This document shows, in pieces, positions 1 through 11,703 of a DNA stretch of 64,000 bases. The stretch's first letter is position 1, and each line of letters begins with the position of its first letter. Source of the DNA: Camillea tinctor (Eukaryota; Ascomycota; Sordariomycetes; Xylariales; Xylariaceae); NCBI GenBank assembly GCA_022578605.1, contig MU394058.1, positions 620,001-684,000 of the forward strand. The letters run 5' to 3'. The translations under genes and the position numbers were made by a program. Below the pieces are notes generated by a model. The model made no database searches. It had not been told where the DNA came from and saw only the letters and a program-made list of their open reading frames with translations.

Positions 1-358
1 GGGCGAGTGGAGGTTTTGCACGTGATCTACACGTGATCATACCATATAATACTTACATTACCATGACGTTAGTGTAAATATTCAATTATACCATGTTTGC
101 TCTGTATCTTTATCTCTTTCAACGTTGTAGGTAGTACCTAATTTTAAGTCGTGGCCATTCACATAATATACGTGTTATATGGGAGTACTTAAATAGGTAA
201 TAGGTACTGGGTACCTAGGTTACTTAAGTAGTACCTACGAAGAAAGCTGACTTTGGTATCGTATCGGTTAATTGCAACACAGTGAATTGGGACATTCCAT
301 TTATTAGTTGTACCAGCTTACTTAATTAACCAGGAAGTCAAAGCTCTCTCTTCTCCTT
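1..358. other. Intergenic DNA, left window edge
   Basis: AT-rich sequence with no coding exon that I can see. It opens with two CACGTGATC-like words close together (positions 19-37) and holds several TAGGTA/TACCTA words, including an ACCTAGGT near 213. It lies downstream of the CoA-transferase gene, so it should hold that gene's 3' UTR and terminator, but I see no clear signal for either. Confidence 0.5.
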
Positions 359-1971
359 TTATCTCACAGCCCCTTTTTCCTTCAGAGCCGCTACCTCACT
401 ATTACCCAAACCAAGTAATCCAGAAAGAACCTCATCTGTGTGTTGACCCAAAGTTGGCGGTGCAGTCCTCACCCCTGGTGTACTTTCACTATACTTTACC
501 GGTGTATTAACCATCTTTATCGGCCCGCATTGCTCATGCTCGAGTTCTACCACCATGTTGCGTGCTTTGGAATGTTCATGATGGAGAGAGTCGTGAACAT
601 CGTTGACAGCAGCATACGGCATACCTTTTCCTTCGAAAATCTCTAGCCATTCTTGTGTTGTCTTCTGCACACTGACCTTTTCGATCTCATCTTCTAATTC
701 AGTTCGGTTGGCAACCCGGTTGGAGTTGATACTGTATTTAGGATCTGTCTTCCATTCCGGTCGGCCAAGCCCATCGCATAGGATACCAAACAGACGATCA
801 TTGCCTCCGCCGAAAAGTACATCTCCGTCTTTCGTCTTGAATGATTTGTAAGGCACAATCGATGCTAGAGTTGGGTTCAGTTAGACCGTGGTTAATATCA
901 ATGACAGAGTATGATCACCACATACGATGAGCTGTTCCCCAGCGTCCCGAGTCTCTCTTGCCGCTAATCAGACAGCTGCTCGCGATATTCGCAAGCGTCG
1001 CGGTCTGGCAGTCGCTTAGCGCCACGTCAATGTGTTGGCCACAGCCAGTTTTCGCCCTCGATAGTAAGGCTGCCATGATACTATTGCTCGTGTATAATCC
1101 AGTAGTCAGGTCTGTTACGGCAACACCAACCTTAACGGGCGGCCCATCCCTGTTACCGGTAATGTGCATCAATCCGAATTCAGCCTCGACCATGACATCG
1201 TAGCCTGCTCGTTGCGAGTATGGCCCAGTCTGTCCATACCCCGTAATCGAGGCGTATATGAGGCCAGGGTTGATCTTGCGTATGGTTTCAAAGTCCATTC
1301 CATATTTCTTCAGACTCCCAGGTAGATAGTTCTCCACGAGAATATCACATTTCGCAGCTAGCTTATGCAGCACTTCGACCCCTTCGGGGTGCTGAAACGA
1401 CAACCCTAGAGACTTCTTATTGCGGTTGACCTATCCTAAGGTCAGGATTATCCGGTTTTGGACCGCGGAATACGAAGACTGTTAATCAAGCAAGGGCTTA
1501 CCGCGAGAAAATAAGCAGATTCACCAGGCCCTTCGTGGCCAGAGCCCTCTTTGTACGTCGCATACGGAGGGCCCCAGGCACGGGTATCATCACCTCGCGT
1601 AGGATGCTCAATTTTGATCACTTCTGCTCTTACATTTGCATCGCGGCATTAGCTAGATAGGCGACGCGAATTCAGGGGGCAATGTCGCGCTCTGGCACGG
1701 TTCTCACCCGAGATCGCCAAGAATCTGTGTACAATATGGCTACACGGAATTTTGAGTGGAAGTTCTCTAGTGGCGGAAGAGGACGGGAACTTACACCAGC
1801 TAAGACCCTAGTCATGTCCAGAACACGGTATCCAGCTAACGGAAGAGAATCCTGGGTACCCGAGCCCCTTTCCATCATCGTGGAATAATGGCGAGCGCGA
1901 ATAGCCCGGTACTGATCTACCCTGATGAGCCATGTGCCATATCTGGCCCGGGTAAGTGCTCGGCCGAACAT
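359..1971 (-). CDS. CoA-transferase family III (CaiB/BaiF), SUGCT-like, probably mitochondrial
   Basis: Class III CoA-transferases move CoA between carboxylic acids; the closest named relative I recognise is succinate-hydroxymethylglutarate/glutarate CoA-transferase. Five exons join in frame: 1795-1971, 1708-1739, 1502-1628, 926-1430, 359-864, giving 448 aa. Seen: an Arg-rich, acid-free N-terminus followed by RHYSTM (a likely mitochondrial presequence), LPLAGYRVLDMTRVLAG, GDLGAEVIKIEHP, TRGDDTRAWGPPY, NRNKKSLGLSF, and AGYD (Asp190, by family knowledge the likely acyl-acceptor Asp). The join at 926/864 restores the family motif GTAHPSIVPY, and the C-terminal domain ends with LGQHTDEVL. I chose the ATG at 1971 because it starts the presequence; in-frame non-ATG sequence continues upstream to 2130. 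Exon 2 is only 32 nt. No frameshift or premature stop is seen. Substrate specificity cannot be read from the sequence. Confidence 0.88.
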
Positions 1972-4267
1972 GGTAAATCCGCGGTCAAGATATTGTTGCA
2001 CGATCTTTTTTTGAGAGGAACCGGAGTGGCACCAGATTGCCTGCTGGGTAAAAGGCGGGACGAGAAGATTCCAAACAAGCCTCGTTACGCTATAATGCAG
2101 CCTCTTCTGCAGGCTGCCGGCTGGATGCAACTTGAAGAAGTGTTGTGATCGAAGACTATCGAGGTGCTTATCTATCTTAGATATGTAAACTTCTTAACGG
2201 AACCAAGAAACGGATCAGTTCCGAAGCCGAAATGCCATTTAGTAGTACCTAGGTAATACCCGTGGACCGCAGCGAACATGAAGGATGAAGACCGAGAAAC
2301 GGCCGCTATTCCCGATTGATCGGAATGTTCCATCAACAGTCCGGCTCTAACTTCCCTTACCCCACCACCCACATGTTGTGTCCCATGTTTTAGTAAAACC
2401 CGATCGTGAGTTTAAGCGTAACTTGATCGAGAAGAAGAGGAGCAAGCAGACAGAAAATGGAGAAAGATAATGTTTCTACACAAGGTCGGAGCCTGCAAGA
2501 TAGGATATACTCATTATGGATGCTTCAATGTTATAATTATAACAGCTGTACCACCAATAATTATTTGGGTTATTCTAGAACATGTAGGTTATACCATTGG
2601 CGGGGGCCATTGTCCATAACCCCATATAGAGGCTGGTAAGTACTTAGGTATAGTGTAGATAAATTTTAATAATCTCACGCATACCCCATAACATGACGCT
2701 TTTCTCCGTATACCTGGCGACCTACGCCAACGAGTGTCGGGGTTTCAGGTAGCTGGGGAATCGACCTATTTTGTTTTGAGAATGGGTATAGAAGGATACC
2801 TAGTGAGAAGCCATCCTGTAAGTAAGCAAAGTGGTAGGTGTGGTAGATACTGACTTGGTGTAATTTAGGCCTGTACCTTAAACTAAATAAGGTCTGCCGA
2901 TCTCGCCCATCATACCGACCCGCAGGTGCCATGTCCAATAGACACCGAGGTAGTGGGATCTTATCGTCTAAATAGGTAATACATGTACCCTGGCGAACAA
3001 CACCACAGAAGGCGGTGTCCAACAGTCCATAGAAGCTGGAGGACTAGACTAAAATATTCTAGTGCGTCAATATCACGTATGTATGTATTTTCGAAGAAGT
3101 GCATGTCTAGTTCGATTGACAACTCGTGCTTTTTCCATTCCGTCACACCGCATATGACAAGTAGACAGACACACACAAGCTAAGCACCTATTTGTTTTGG
3201 GGGCCCCTTTTGACCCCGTGTGTAATTTGGAATGATTTCGTCTAACCTAGATTCTGTACCGAAGAATTCTTTACACATGCTTGCATGCTACAACATTAAT
3301 TACTATGTAAGTAGGCAGGCAAGTTACAGGAATCACATGAACATACGGCTACGTAAGGCTAGGAGGCTCATCTCATGTCGGCTTATCTGTATAGGTTACC
3401 CCGGTTACTCCTACGACATGGGCTCTCTATCCGGGCTGACAGAGGTGGCGGAGAACCTGGCAACTCCAGACCTTTCGAGTCGTATTACCCGGCTCAAAAT
3501 GCGCATATAGCTTGACATCTTCCGAGGTAGGTATAACACCTCGATCCTGCAACTTGGCGTGTGTAAGGCGTGGTGCAATGGTAGTGCTGCCATGTCTCCC
3601 CCCTCTTCTTATATGTATACACTTTGGCCAAACCTGACCAATCATAGCACGAGCGCAGCCCCTAATAGGGTTACAACAACTAACTGGATACAACCCCCAA
3701 TACCACATAACGAGGTAGGCAAGGAAAAGGCAGATTTTATTTTTTATTTCTTTCTTATCTTTTCTGTCTCTATTTATTTTATTTGCCTTTTCCGGTGAGG
3801 ATATGCACTTTGTCTCGCTGGGTCCCCGGGTTCGTCCAGTCTGTCGGGCTGTCGGAAGGGCGGGGACCCATGGGAAAAAAAAAAAAAGACATTTGCTGTA
3901 AGTTGGTTCCTATGGGGATGCAACCACTCACAACCACAGCCTGCCGGACTTTGCAGCCCGGTTGAGCCAATAATAGGACAAGGTGATGTGTATACGGCCT
4001 GTGTTACGAGCCCCAAAATGCAAGTCGGCGGTATTCGCACATACCTTCATATCCCTTCCCAAGGACATACGAAGGGTGACACTTACACACATATAAAATA
4101 ATGGGCATGGGCTGCCCCATGTTCAGATCAAGCTGTCATCGTTTTTTTCCTTCTTCTGCTTTTATTCCTTGATACTAGGAATCACTCGTCTTCCGTCGTA
4201 GTATTGTACAGGATACCTTTTAACTGTCCATTACACTAAGTTAGACCCCTGGTTACCAGCCTTCAAG
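1972..4267. other. Intergenic DNA, about 2.3 kb
   Basis: Lies between the divergently transcribed CoA-transferase and membrane-protein genes. Open frames here are short, lack domain-like content and carry no plausible splice chain. The stretch holds an ACCTAGGT palindrome near 2249, an A-run near 3876-3888, and pyrimidine-rich DNA (about 4139-4170) just upstream of the 4268 start that resembles a fungal promoter/leader. Confidence 0.5.
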
Positions 4268-4987
4268 ATGAGGATCCAGTTGCGCGGGCGCGGGCGCATA
4301 CCCGGAGGAAACGAACTAGCCGACAGACAAGAAGACAACGCTCCAGTAGACGCCACCAACAACCTCGCCCAACCCACGAATAATAATAGTAATAATAATA
4401 ATAATAACCCAGGCCTTCTCGTCGACCCGTGGGTGATCGTCGTCATCGTCGTCGGGACCCTAATCGTTGTATCGCTGGTGTCGGTCATAGCCATATTGTA
4501 CAGCCGGGCACGACGGCGGAAGCAGGAAGTGAAGCTCGCAGACCCGATTAGCCACGAGTACTCGCGGAGACGAAAGATGAACCAGGGGGACCGGTTGGAA
4601 GCAGATGAGATGGAGCGCGCGATCATGATCCGCAAATCACTGGCGAGCCGGACCAGCAACCGGCATTCGCAGAACTCGTCCATGATGATGATGCCGCCCG
4701 ACCACCGGCTCATGGAGATATCAGACGAAGTAGCGGAGAAGGCCAGCCTGCGCGAGGACTGGAAGGACCGGGAGGCCGGGCTGCAGGTCGAGAGGGAGAA
4801 GGAGAAGGAGAAGGAGAAAGAAAACCCGCGCACGCCCGACTCGGAGACATGCCCGCCTCAACACCCCATGTTCTATCCCCCACGACTGCCGGTACCCACG
4901 GCATCGAGGTCGCCCTCGCCGGTAAGGGGGGTCCTGCCCTCGAGGAAGAACACCCCTCCGCCGCAGTTCTTCTTCACGCAATTATAA
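4268..4987 (+). CDS. Hypothetical single-pass membrane protein
   Basis: Function not recognised. A single uninterrupted frame of 239 aa begins at an ATG. The N-terminal part (about residues 20-48) is polar and carries an Asn run encoded by an AAT repeat. One strong transmembrane segment spans about residues 55-78 (begins WVIVVIVVGTLIVV) and is followed at once by a basic stop-transfer stretch (SRARRRK). The rest is a charged, probably disordered tail with four consecutive Met (ATG repeat), an E-K repeat encoded by a GAGAAG repeat (4794-4820) and Pro/Ser-rich segments. The layout, a short polar N-terminus, one helix and a long basic/acidic tail, resembles the many uncharacterised fungal proteins with a Mid2/WSC-like membrane module, but there is no Cys-rich ectodomain. 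No signal peptide is evident, so an upstream exon cannot be excluded. G+C-rich codon use contrasts with the AT-rich flanks, which supports real coding. Confidence 0.65.
   Translation: MRIQLRGRGRIPGGNELADRQEDNAPVDATNNLAQPTNNNSNNNNNNPGLLVDPWVIVVIVVGTLIVVSLVSVIAILYSRARRRKQEVKLADPISHEYSRRRKMNQGDRLEADEMERAIMIRKSLASRTSNRHSQNSSMMMMPPDHRLMEISDEVAEKASLREDWKDREAGLQVEREKEKEKEKENPRTPDSETCPPQHPMFYPPRLPVPTASRSPSPVRGVLPSRKNTPPPQFFFTQL
4379..4407 (+). repeat. (AAT)n microsatellite inside a coding frame
   Basis: AAT units, interrupted once by AGT, encode the Asn-rich stretch of the membrane protein. The frame is kept because the unit is 3 bp. Confidence 0.85.
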
Positions 4988-6794
4988 TTATTTATTAAAT
5001 AATGACACGAACGAACGAACCAACAACGACAACGAATTCAAACTGTCTTATTGTCCAAGGGAAAAGAAAAAAGACGACAGAAAACAAAGATTCCCACACC
5101 CGACTATTTATAGGCCGAACGGATCTGAGGTCCTTTTTTATCCATTTATTTATTGATTTATTTATTTACTTGTATTTATCTCTCAAAAATATACCCCAGT
5201 CGTTTTCTTTTTATATATCATTCCTTTGGCTTGCCTGTGATGGGCAATGGCGTTTACAGCTTTTTAGGGGGTCTCTACACGAATAACTTCTGTGCGGTGG
5301 TTCTTCTTTTCGTGAGGGAACGAATGCAATGCTCCATATCCCCTCTTTCATTAAGACCTTTTCGTGCCTACAACACTCCTTCGAATCGCATTATGAAAAC
5401 AGCAGGGAACCGTTTCCCCCTTTCAGTTACATTCATTGGGGTTTGTTTAATGGGATGGGAATTCGATGTATAATATTTTTATCTTATATATTGAGCGTAG
5501 CAGGAATACATGCGTTGGTTATCTCTACCTACATTGACATAACCTTACATACGAACTCTGCTTTCACATGCCACGCAGCTATCCATTGAGCAAGTTACAG
5601 GTGCAGGGATAAAGGAGGTCCGTAGGATTGGATCAAATGACAGCTGAAACTCTGTACATTAATGGTTGGAAGGATGTATGTAGGTAACCTAGGCAAATTA
5701 GGTGCTTAAACTGTGGCATTAAATCAGTGCTACCTGTCAGTGGAGGAGAAGAATTCCTTTAAGTTTTAGTGAATGCAAAGGTAAACTGTACTAAATATAA
5801 GGTTGTGACACATTTATTCCCTCTAATTTCGAATACAGGAAAACCTAGCTTGTGAACTTATTATTTGCTTGACCTAGGGTTTTTTTTTTTTTTTTAAATA
5901 AAAGAAATAATTTAGTGCAAACTCTTTTCCTTTAGAGTTCTCCCACAAATCCATCCCACTTGCATCAACGCATATTCCTTTTCTCCATCGACCTCGAACA
6001 AAGAATTCTTGCTCACGGTATACTCTAAGAAAAACTTGAGTACTCGATACAAAAGCAACACCCAGAGCATACACACCTGACATAATTCATCATCCTCATC
6101 CTCATCGTCAACTCAGCATTATCTTGGTCCTCTATCCACCTCCAGATAGCAGCACACTGCTACTGATCCTAGGCCACTTTTGCGGGTGCATACATGCCAG
6201 TATACATACCTACCTAATCCCCCTAACCCATTGAATTTTTAGCCCTTGACCCCTGCTCCCGACTTGCAGTAGGGGTAGTGCTACAGTAGGTGGTGTATTA
6301 CCCATAGTACAACTACTACAACAACCTGACAGGGCTTGCGCCCCACTATATCTACGCTGCACTGCACGAGTGTACCTGTTAAATTGCTGAGTCATCCAGC
6401 TAACCTAAAATTATTTCCCATTCACCCATTGGTCAAAGTTTGCAGGCAGACCTTGTCAGTTGATTGCCCCAGGCGAACACCAGGCGACTTCCTCTTACCA
6501 AAGCAAATCAAAGGACTAACCTTTAGATTTCTTTTTGCCTTGCCTTACCTCAGCTTCCTTCTATTTCCATCAACCTGCCTAATTCTTTTTATTCTATTTT
6601 TTTCTTTTTTCTCTTTTCTCTTTTACCAACAACTTCATTATTCACCCATCAATCAACCAAAACCAGACCTACTCTCCTCTGCCATCGTCCTCAGGTTCCT
6701 CTTCACTTGTCGCCACCATCATCGTCGTCGTCAGAATCACCATCGCCGTCGCCACTATAATCGGAATTACGCCGTCTATCTCACTATCGTCACG
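4988..6794. other. Intergenic DNA and TFIIB leader
   Basis: AT-rich spacer downstream of the membrane-protein gene, with a T-run at 5880-5895. The last 300 bases before 6795 are strongly pyrimidine-rich, with CCATCATCGTCGTCGTC-type repeats around 6714-6735, typical of a fungal promoter and 5' leader. The TFIIB frame stays open upstream to 6336 but contains no ATG, so I treat it as non-coding. Confidence 0.55.
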
Positions 6795-7874
6795 ATGGCG
6801 GCTCCCGGAGATAATCCCTTCCTTCCTCCGGCAGCCAACGGTCCCACCGCCAACGGTGAAGAGGACAAGCCATGGCAGGAGAATCTGAACCAGATCCTCA
6901 CCTGTCCCGACTGCAACGAGTTCCCTCCCAATCTCGTCGAGGAGTTTTCTTCCGGTGACATGGTCTGTGCCTCGTGCGGCCTTGTCTTAGGTGCCCGCAT
7001 TATCGATACTCGTTCCGAATGGCGTACCTTCGCGAATGACGACCAGAACAACGACGATCCCTCGCGTGTCGGTGACGGCCCCAACACCCTGCTCAACGGC
7101 GACCAGCTCGAGACCACCATCGCTTTCGGAGAGGGTTCGCGCTCGCGGGAGCTGCATCGTGCCCAGAACCGATCCACCCAGGACAAGGCAACCAAGGCTC
7201 TCTTAAACGCCTACCGCGACATCGGAAATCTATGCGACGCCATCAACATTCCCAAGGCCACCCAGGACTCGGCGAAACACATGTACAAGATGACGGACGA
7301 CGCCAAGATCCTGAAGGGCAAATCCACCGAAGCCATTATCGCTGGTTGCATCTTCATCGCCTGCCGTCAGTCCAAGATTGGCCGCACGTTTCGCGAGATT
7401 CACGCTCTTACAAAGGTCTCTAAGAAGGAAATTGGAAGAACCTTCAAGGTCCTGGAGAAGTTTTTGCAGGAGCATCGCGACAAGAACACGGCTGGGTCTT
7501 TCATGCAGCCTCTGGATCCGGTCCAGAACACCAACTCTACCAATGCTGCCGAGCTCTGTGCACGGTACTGCAGTCAGTTGCGGTTCAACAACCCGCATCT
7601 GATTGAAAAGCTCTCTGTCGAGCTGTGCGACAAGTGTTCTTCCCTCCCCATGCTTGCTGGCCGATCTCCTCTATCTATTGCCGCTTCGTGTATCTACATG
7701 ATCTCTCACCTGATGGGTGATCCCCGAAGCTACAAGGCGATTGCTCGTGTGGCTGGCGTTAGCGATGGAACCATCAAGACTGCGTACCGTTTCATCTGGA
7801 CCGAACGTGAGAAGGTCACGGACAAGGCCTGGCTGGACAAGGGCGGTCGTTTGGACCTTCTGCCACCCAATTAG
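6795..7874 (+). CDS. SUA7: Transcription initiation factor IIB (TFIIB)
   Basis: TFIIB bridges TBP at the promoter and RNA polymerase II and sets the transcription start site, in the nucleus. One intron-free frame of 359 aa, close to the roughly 345 aa of yeast Sua7. Seen: an N-terminal zinc ribbon with Cys37-x2-Cys40 (CPDC) and Cys58-x2-Cys61 (CASCG); the conserved B-reader segment RSEWRTF (about 73-79); an acidic/polar linker; then two cyclin-fold repeats (about 125-225, containing STEAIIAGCIFIACRQ and GRTFREI, and about 240-340, containing SPLSIAASCIYMISHL and RSYKAIARVAGVSDGTIK). The ATG at 6795 sits in a good context (CACGATGGC) and is the first ATG in frame. The gene ends LDLLPPN. Confidence 0.97.
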   Translation: MAAPGDNPFLPPAANGPTANGEEDKPWQENLNQILTCPDCNEFPPNLVEEFSSGDMVCASCGLVLGARIIDTRSEWRTFANDDQNNDDPSRVGDGPNTLLNGDQLETTIAFGEGSRSRELHRAQNRSTQDKATKALLNAYRDIGNLCDAINIPKATQDSAKHMYKMTDDAKILKGKSTEAIIAGCIFIACRQSKIGRTFREIHALTKVSKKEIGRTFKVLEKFLQEHRDKNTAGSFMQPLDPVQNTNSTNAAELCARYCSQLRFNNPHLIEKLSVELCDKCSSLPMLAGRSPLSIAASCIYMISHLMGDPRSYKAIARVAGVSDGTIKTAYRFIWTEREKVTDKAWLDKGGRLDLLPPN

Positions 7875-10686
7875 GAAAAGGGGAATCCAGAAGTTATCGA
7901 CGCTTGGCGTGAAGGAAACCGGAGGGCCAAGGAGAAAGAGATCATAGCTGGGCTGAGAACGCCTAAGCAGCCACGTCTAGTGGATACGGAGAAGAGAATA
8001 ACACAACTTGCTATCTCGTCTGAAGGTGGACGTTGAGTCGACGACGGTTGCTGCGCTAGATTGGACGCAAGGATATTGCGGCTTCTAGTCATTCGGTAAT
8101 CTGTGTGAAGACTTGCGTTTCCCTTGAAGGAGTCACACTCATCGAGGATATACTTCGGGTCTTGGCAAGAGCATCAACATTCCATTATGTCCCTTGGAAG
8201 GAATTTTATTCCTCATCTCTGAGAAGAACCAAACTACGCATTTGCCACCGGGTGGTTCCACTGGCCATTCGCAGTTTCTCTTCTTTCTCTTGTATATCTT
8301 CTCCTTCTCCGTTTTGCCTTTACCCCCATGCACACCCGCAAATACAAAAAAAAAAAAAAAAAAAAAAGGACACACTATCTTATACCCATGTTTTTTTTCG
8401 GCATTTGCCCTTGGTAAAATAGGGCAACATGCGTCAGAGATTGTCGCTTTCTTCCGATCCCTCCGAGGCTAAACCAGCCATCATTTTCCTTCTATCTCTT
8501 CCCGGACGCGGCATAGCTTAATGATGGCAGGACGGCAAATTGCACGGATTTCGAGGGCATTCTCTGTCGGTTGCGATATTGATATAGACTGCGATATTTT
8601 TTATTGCGAAGAATCACCAACACATGCGGGCGTTAATTTGATTATGGCACAGGATCTGTTATGAGGGCAGGAAAGGGAGGGAAAGAGGGCCAAGTGAAGA
8701 AGGAGCAGATGACGTGCCTTCATATCATGCGATGCTTTTTTATGGCTGGCCCGGCCCGGCCTGGCTCGGCCCCGGAGGGAAATTGCGTGTATGTTTACGA
8801 TCTTTACTTTGCGTTAGGATCGTAGATTTATGCATACAATTATACCACAATTATTTCTCTTTCGTGGAAAAGGAAAGAATTGTTTTTTTTCTCTTTAATC
8901 TCTTTATTGTGCTGGTCTTGGCTCGTGGTCTTCTGGTAAAGAAAACGGTTTGCATTTTTCATCTTTTCTTAAAGGATCATGCAATTGTCTTCAGCGTGGA
9001 TATTATAGGATCCCATATCTGAGTTTTTTTGCTAGTTGGCATTCCGGTTTTATACCCCTTCTCATCCCACTTCGAAGTGGTTCTTGCTTTTGGAGGAGAA
9101 GTTGCTGTCGTCTCCTTTTTTTTCCCTTACATAATGCATTCACGATCTGGGATTGGGTTTCTTTTTTTTTTTTTTTCAAAATTTTTTTTTTCATAAAATA
9201 CCATTATCTTGAGCATGTGATTTCTTTATTAAAGCTTTACTCACGTGTTCCTGACATGTCAGAAAGAGATGAGGGGAGAGGAGGAAAGAACGAAAAGGAA
9301 GGAAGGAGCAGATTGTTTCATAAAATAACCTAGGAAGGAGCATATGGGATGGGTTGAATTGGGTTTTTGTATATATACATAAGTGTATGCGGACGGCGGG
9401 GTAGGGGTGTACGTATCGATGTTTTTCTGATGTATTAACTTGTTTGGCATTGCTTTTAAGATGAAAATAATAGATATTCGTTTTTTTTTTCATCCAATTC
9501 AGCTCCCTTCTCCATGGGACGAGATATGTCGAAAACTGACAGCTTAGAAGAGATGATACCGGTTAGTTAGAAATTGCCCCTATTCATCCCCCTTTACTTT
9601 CAGATAAGGTGATGGCTATGGCAGAGGGTAAGGAGCTTTCTCTTGTTGTTTCTCGGTATGGCTATAGGCATCATGAAGTAAAACATCGCGATTTGTTGGA
9701 ACTGGAGTTGACTTGTCGAGGGTTGGGCTACTCCTGTCTTTCCTGAAGTATAATGATATGGTTATGGCACTGTCCAGAACACATCACTATGTGTTAGCTT
9801 AAGGACAAAGATAGGATCTCAAAGTGTAGACATCTGTTCAAGATTATATTTCTTCTTTTTTCAACTAACGATTGTATCTTGAGATGCTACATCTTCTAAC
9901 CATGTTACCCATTTTATACAGACTAGGGGCTTGTGAGAGAAAGCCGAAATAGGGGGCAAAGGGGATGTCCATTGGTGTTATTTTAGAAAGAGCCCGAGGA
10001 GAGCTGTTATACCACTCAGCTAGGTTACTATCTAGATGTATATCCTAAGTTAACGGTATGGTAGTATGTCATCGTCAATCCATCAATGAGTGTTAGCCAA
10101 CATCTTCCCTAACCAACCCCTCCTTGTTTGCCATGTTCTCCTAATCACCCTAAGCACCAGATGGAGGTAGTCCAGAGTGTCTACTACCTTATTTACTATC
10201 TGTTTTCTGAGAAGTAACTCACATAGTCATTGACTCCATCAGCATACAGAAGTCGCCCCTGCCCCCTTTCCCCCATTTACGCTCCTCGTGTGTTTGCTAT
10301 CACCACGGTACCTCATTCGCCTTTACCCTCCCCCAGTAGCCGGCAAGTGTGAATTCCACAATACCATCTTTGTTCACCTAAATAATAAGTCTGCACCTTC
10401 CTCTCGTTTAACCTGACACCTGTAAACAAACCATTCTCTAGCCTGACTTTTCTTCCTCTTCGATCAAGTCACCAGACCAAAAACCCACCCAACACCTCAA
10501 CTACCTACCTATCCATGGTCCAACTGAGAGACCTCTTTTGGTGCACACGGTCCCTAGGTTAACCTCCTTCTCGTTTCTCTGCATCCCGCTACAGTGAGCT
10601 CTCCCCTCCCCCTCCCACCTCTTACTACGTTGGTTCTAACCCTCCACCACCAGCTCATCGCCGCTCTCTTGTGCCTTCCACACGCC
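7875..10686. other. Intergenic DNA, about 2.8 kb
   Basis: Spacer between TFIIB and a 2EXR-like gene. It has T-runs and A-runs (8346-8367, about 9161-9176 and 9480-9490), a short GGC-rich patch near 8750-8775 with CCCGGCCCGGCCTGGC-like repetition, and pyrimidine-rich leader DNA from about 10390 on. Open frames here encode low-complexity peptides (runs of F, K or S from homopolymers) and show no domain. I see no gene. Confidence 0.5.
8346..8367 (+). repeat. Poly(A) run of 22
   Basis: Uninterrupted adenine tract about 470 bases downstream of the TFIIB stop codon; either 3'-flanking low complexity or an old retroposed tail. No matching gene copy is seen upstream of it. Confidence 0.9.
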
Positions 10687-11703
10687 ATGGAGCACTTCCA
10701 GCTGATTATCCAGGCCCGAGAGGCCGGCATTACCCTCAACTACTCCGACTGGGGACTGGCTCTGAGCAGCGCCGAGCGCGAGACGCTTCGCCTGCAGGAA
10801 GGCTCCGTGTTCTTCAAGCTGCCGCGCGTGGTTCGCATGCTCATCTACACCTTCGTGCTCCCGGACATCAACCCCAACGAGCAGGCCATCGTCTACGGCG
10901 CGGAGCAGCTGAAGACTCCGGTTCGCCTCACTGACTACCCGCCCTTCATGTACACCTGCAAGCAGGTCTTTCGCGAGATGCGCCCGGTTGCTTGCGCGGA
11001 TGTGTACATGTCCATCACGGGCATCATGTTCAACAAGAGCACGATCTGGGGCTTTGGACGGCGTAGGTGGATTCTTGCGGTTGCTTTACTTACCTTCTAT
11101 TCTCGTCTTTCGAGTTCCAACCATCTTTCCTTTTCTCCTTAACTGGCATCTCCTCTCCATGCTCACTCTATTTTCTGTTTTCCTTTTTTCTTTCAAAAAA
11201 ATTGTAACCACTAACGCCCCCGCCCTCAAACAGTCTCCCCCGAGTATCTCCAATCCCTCTCCATCGTCTACCACATGGACATCGACCGCCTCGGCATCCC
11301 CGAAGCCCTCGCCTGGATCGGCTCTCGCGCGCCCAGCCTGCGCACCCTGCGCCTGCGCTTCCAGGGGCACCCACGCACCTGGCTCGACCTGCCGGGCGGC
11401 GTCTTCGGCCCTGCCACCATCGCCGAGCAGGCGCAGCGGAAGGAAGACCTGCGTCTGGAACTCATCATCGAGCTGCTGTGGTTTGTGCTCCGCGGCATGC
11501 GCAGCCTGGAGTGGCTCGACCTCGGCGGCGTGTGTCTCGACAGGAAGCTCTTCGATGCGCTGGCGAATATGAAGCGTATTTTGGGCCACGAGGTTGAGAT
11601 CCTGTTCCAGACCCCCGATCTGGAGGGCCCTGGCCCGCTGGACTTTGGTTTGCGACGACACAGGCGGTTTGAGCATGATCTCGACCCGTGGTTTGCTGCC
11701 TGA
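10687..11703 (+). CDS. 2EXR/F-box-like domain protein
   Basis: Biochemical function unknown; this family is abundant in filamentous ascomycetes. Two exons, 10687-11062 and 11234-11703, join through a 171-nt GTAGGT...CAG intron to give 281 aa. The junction reads FGRLSPEYL in frame. Seen: an N-terminal segment with KLPRVVRMLIYTFVLP (about residues 55-70), which fits the LPxEIRxxIYxxxL pattern of 2EXR/F-box-like folds, then TCKQVFREMRP, the usual second element (TCRQIYxEA), and a C-terminal half with LRTLRLRFQGHP and SLEWLDLGG that looks leucine-rich-repeat-like. I chose the first ATG (10687); the upstream in-frame extension begins only with GTG. The coding sequence is G+C-rich. It is convergent with the next 2EXR-like gene, 0.9 kb away. 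Confidence 0.75.

Noticed and set aside
6336..6794. 153-codon in-frame upstream extension of TFIIB
   Set aside because: Contains no ATG, is pyrimidine-rich leader-like DNA encoding F/L/S/H-rich peptide, and the 359-aa start at 6795 matches TFIIB size.
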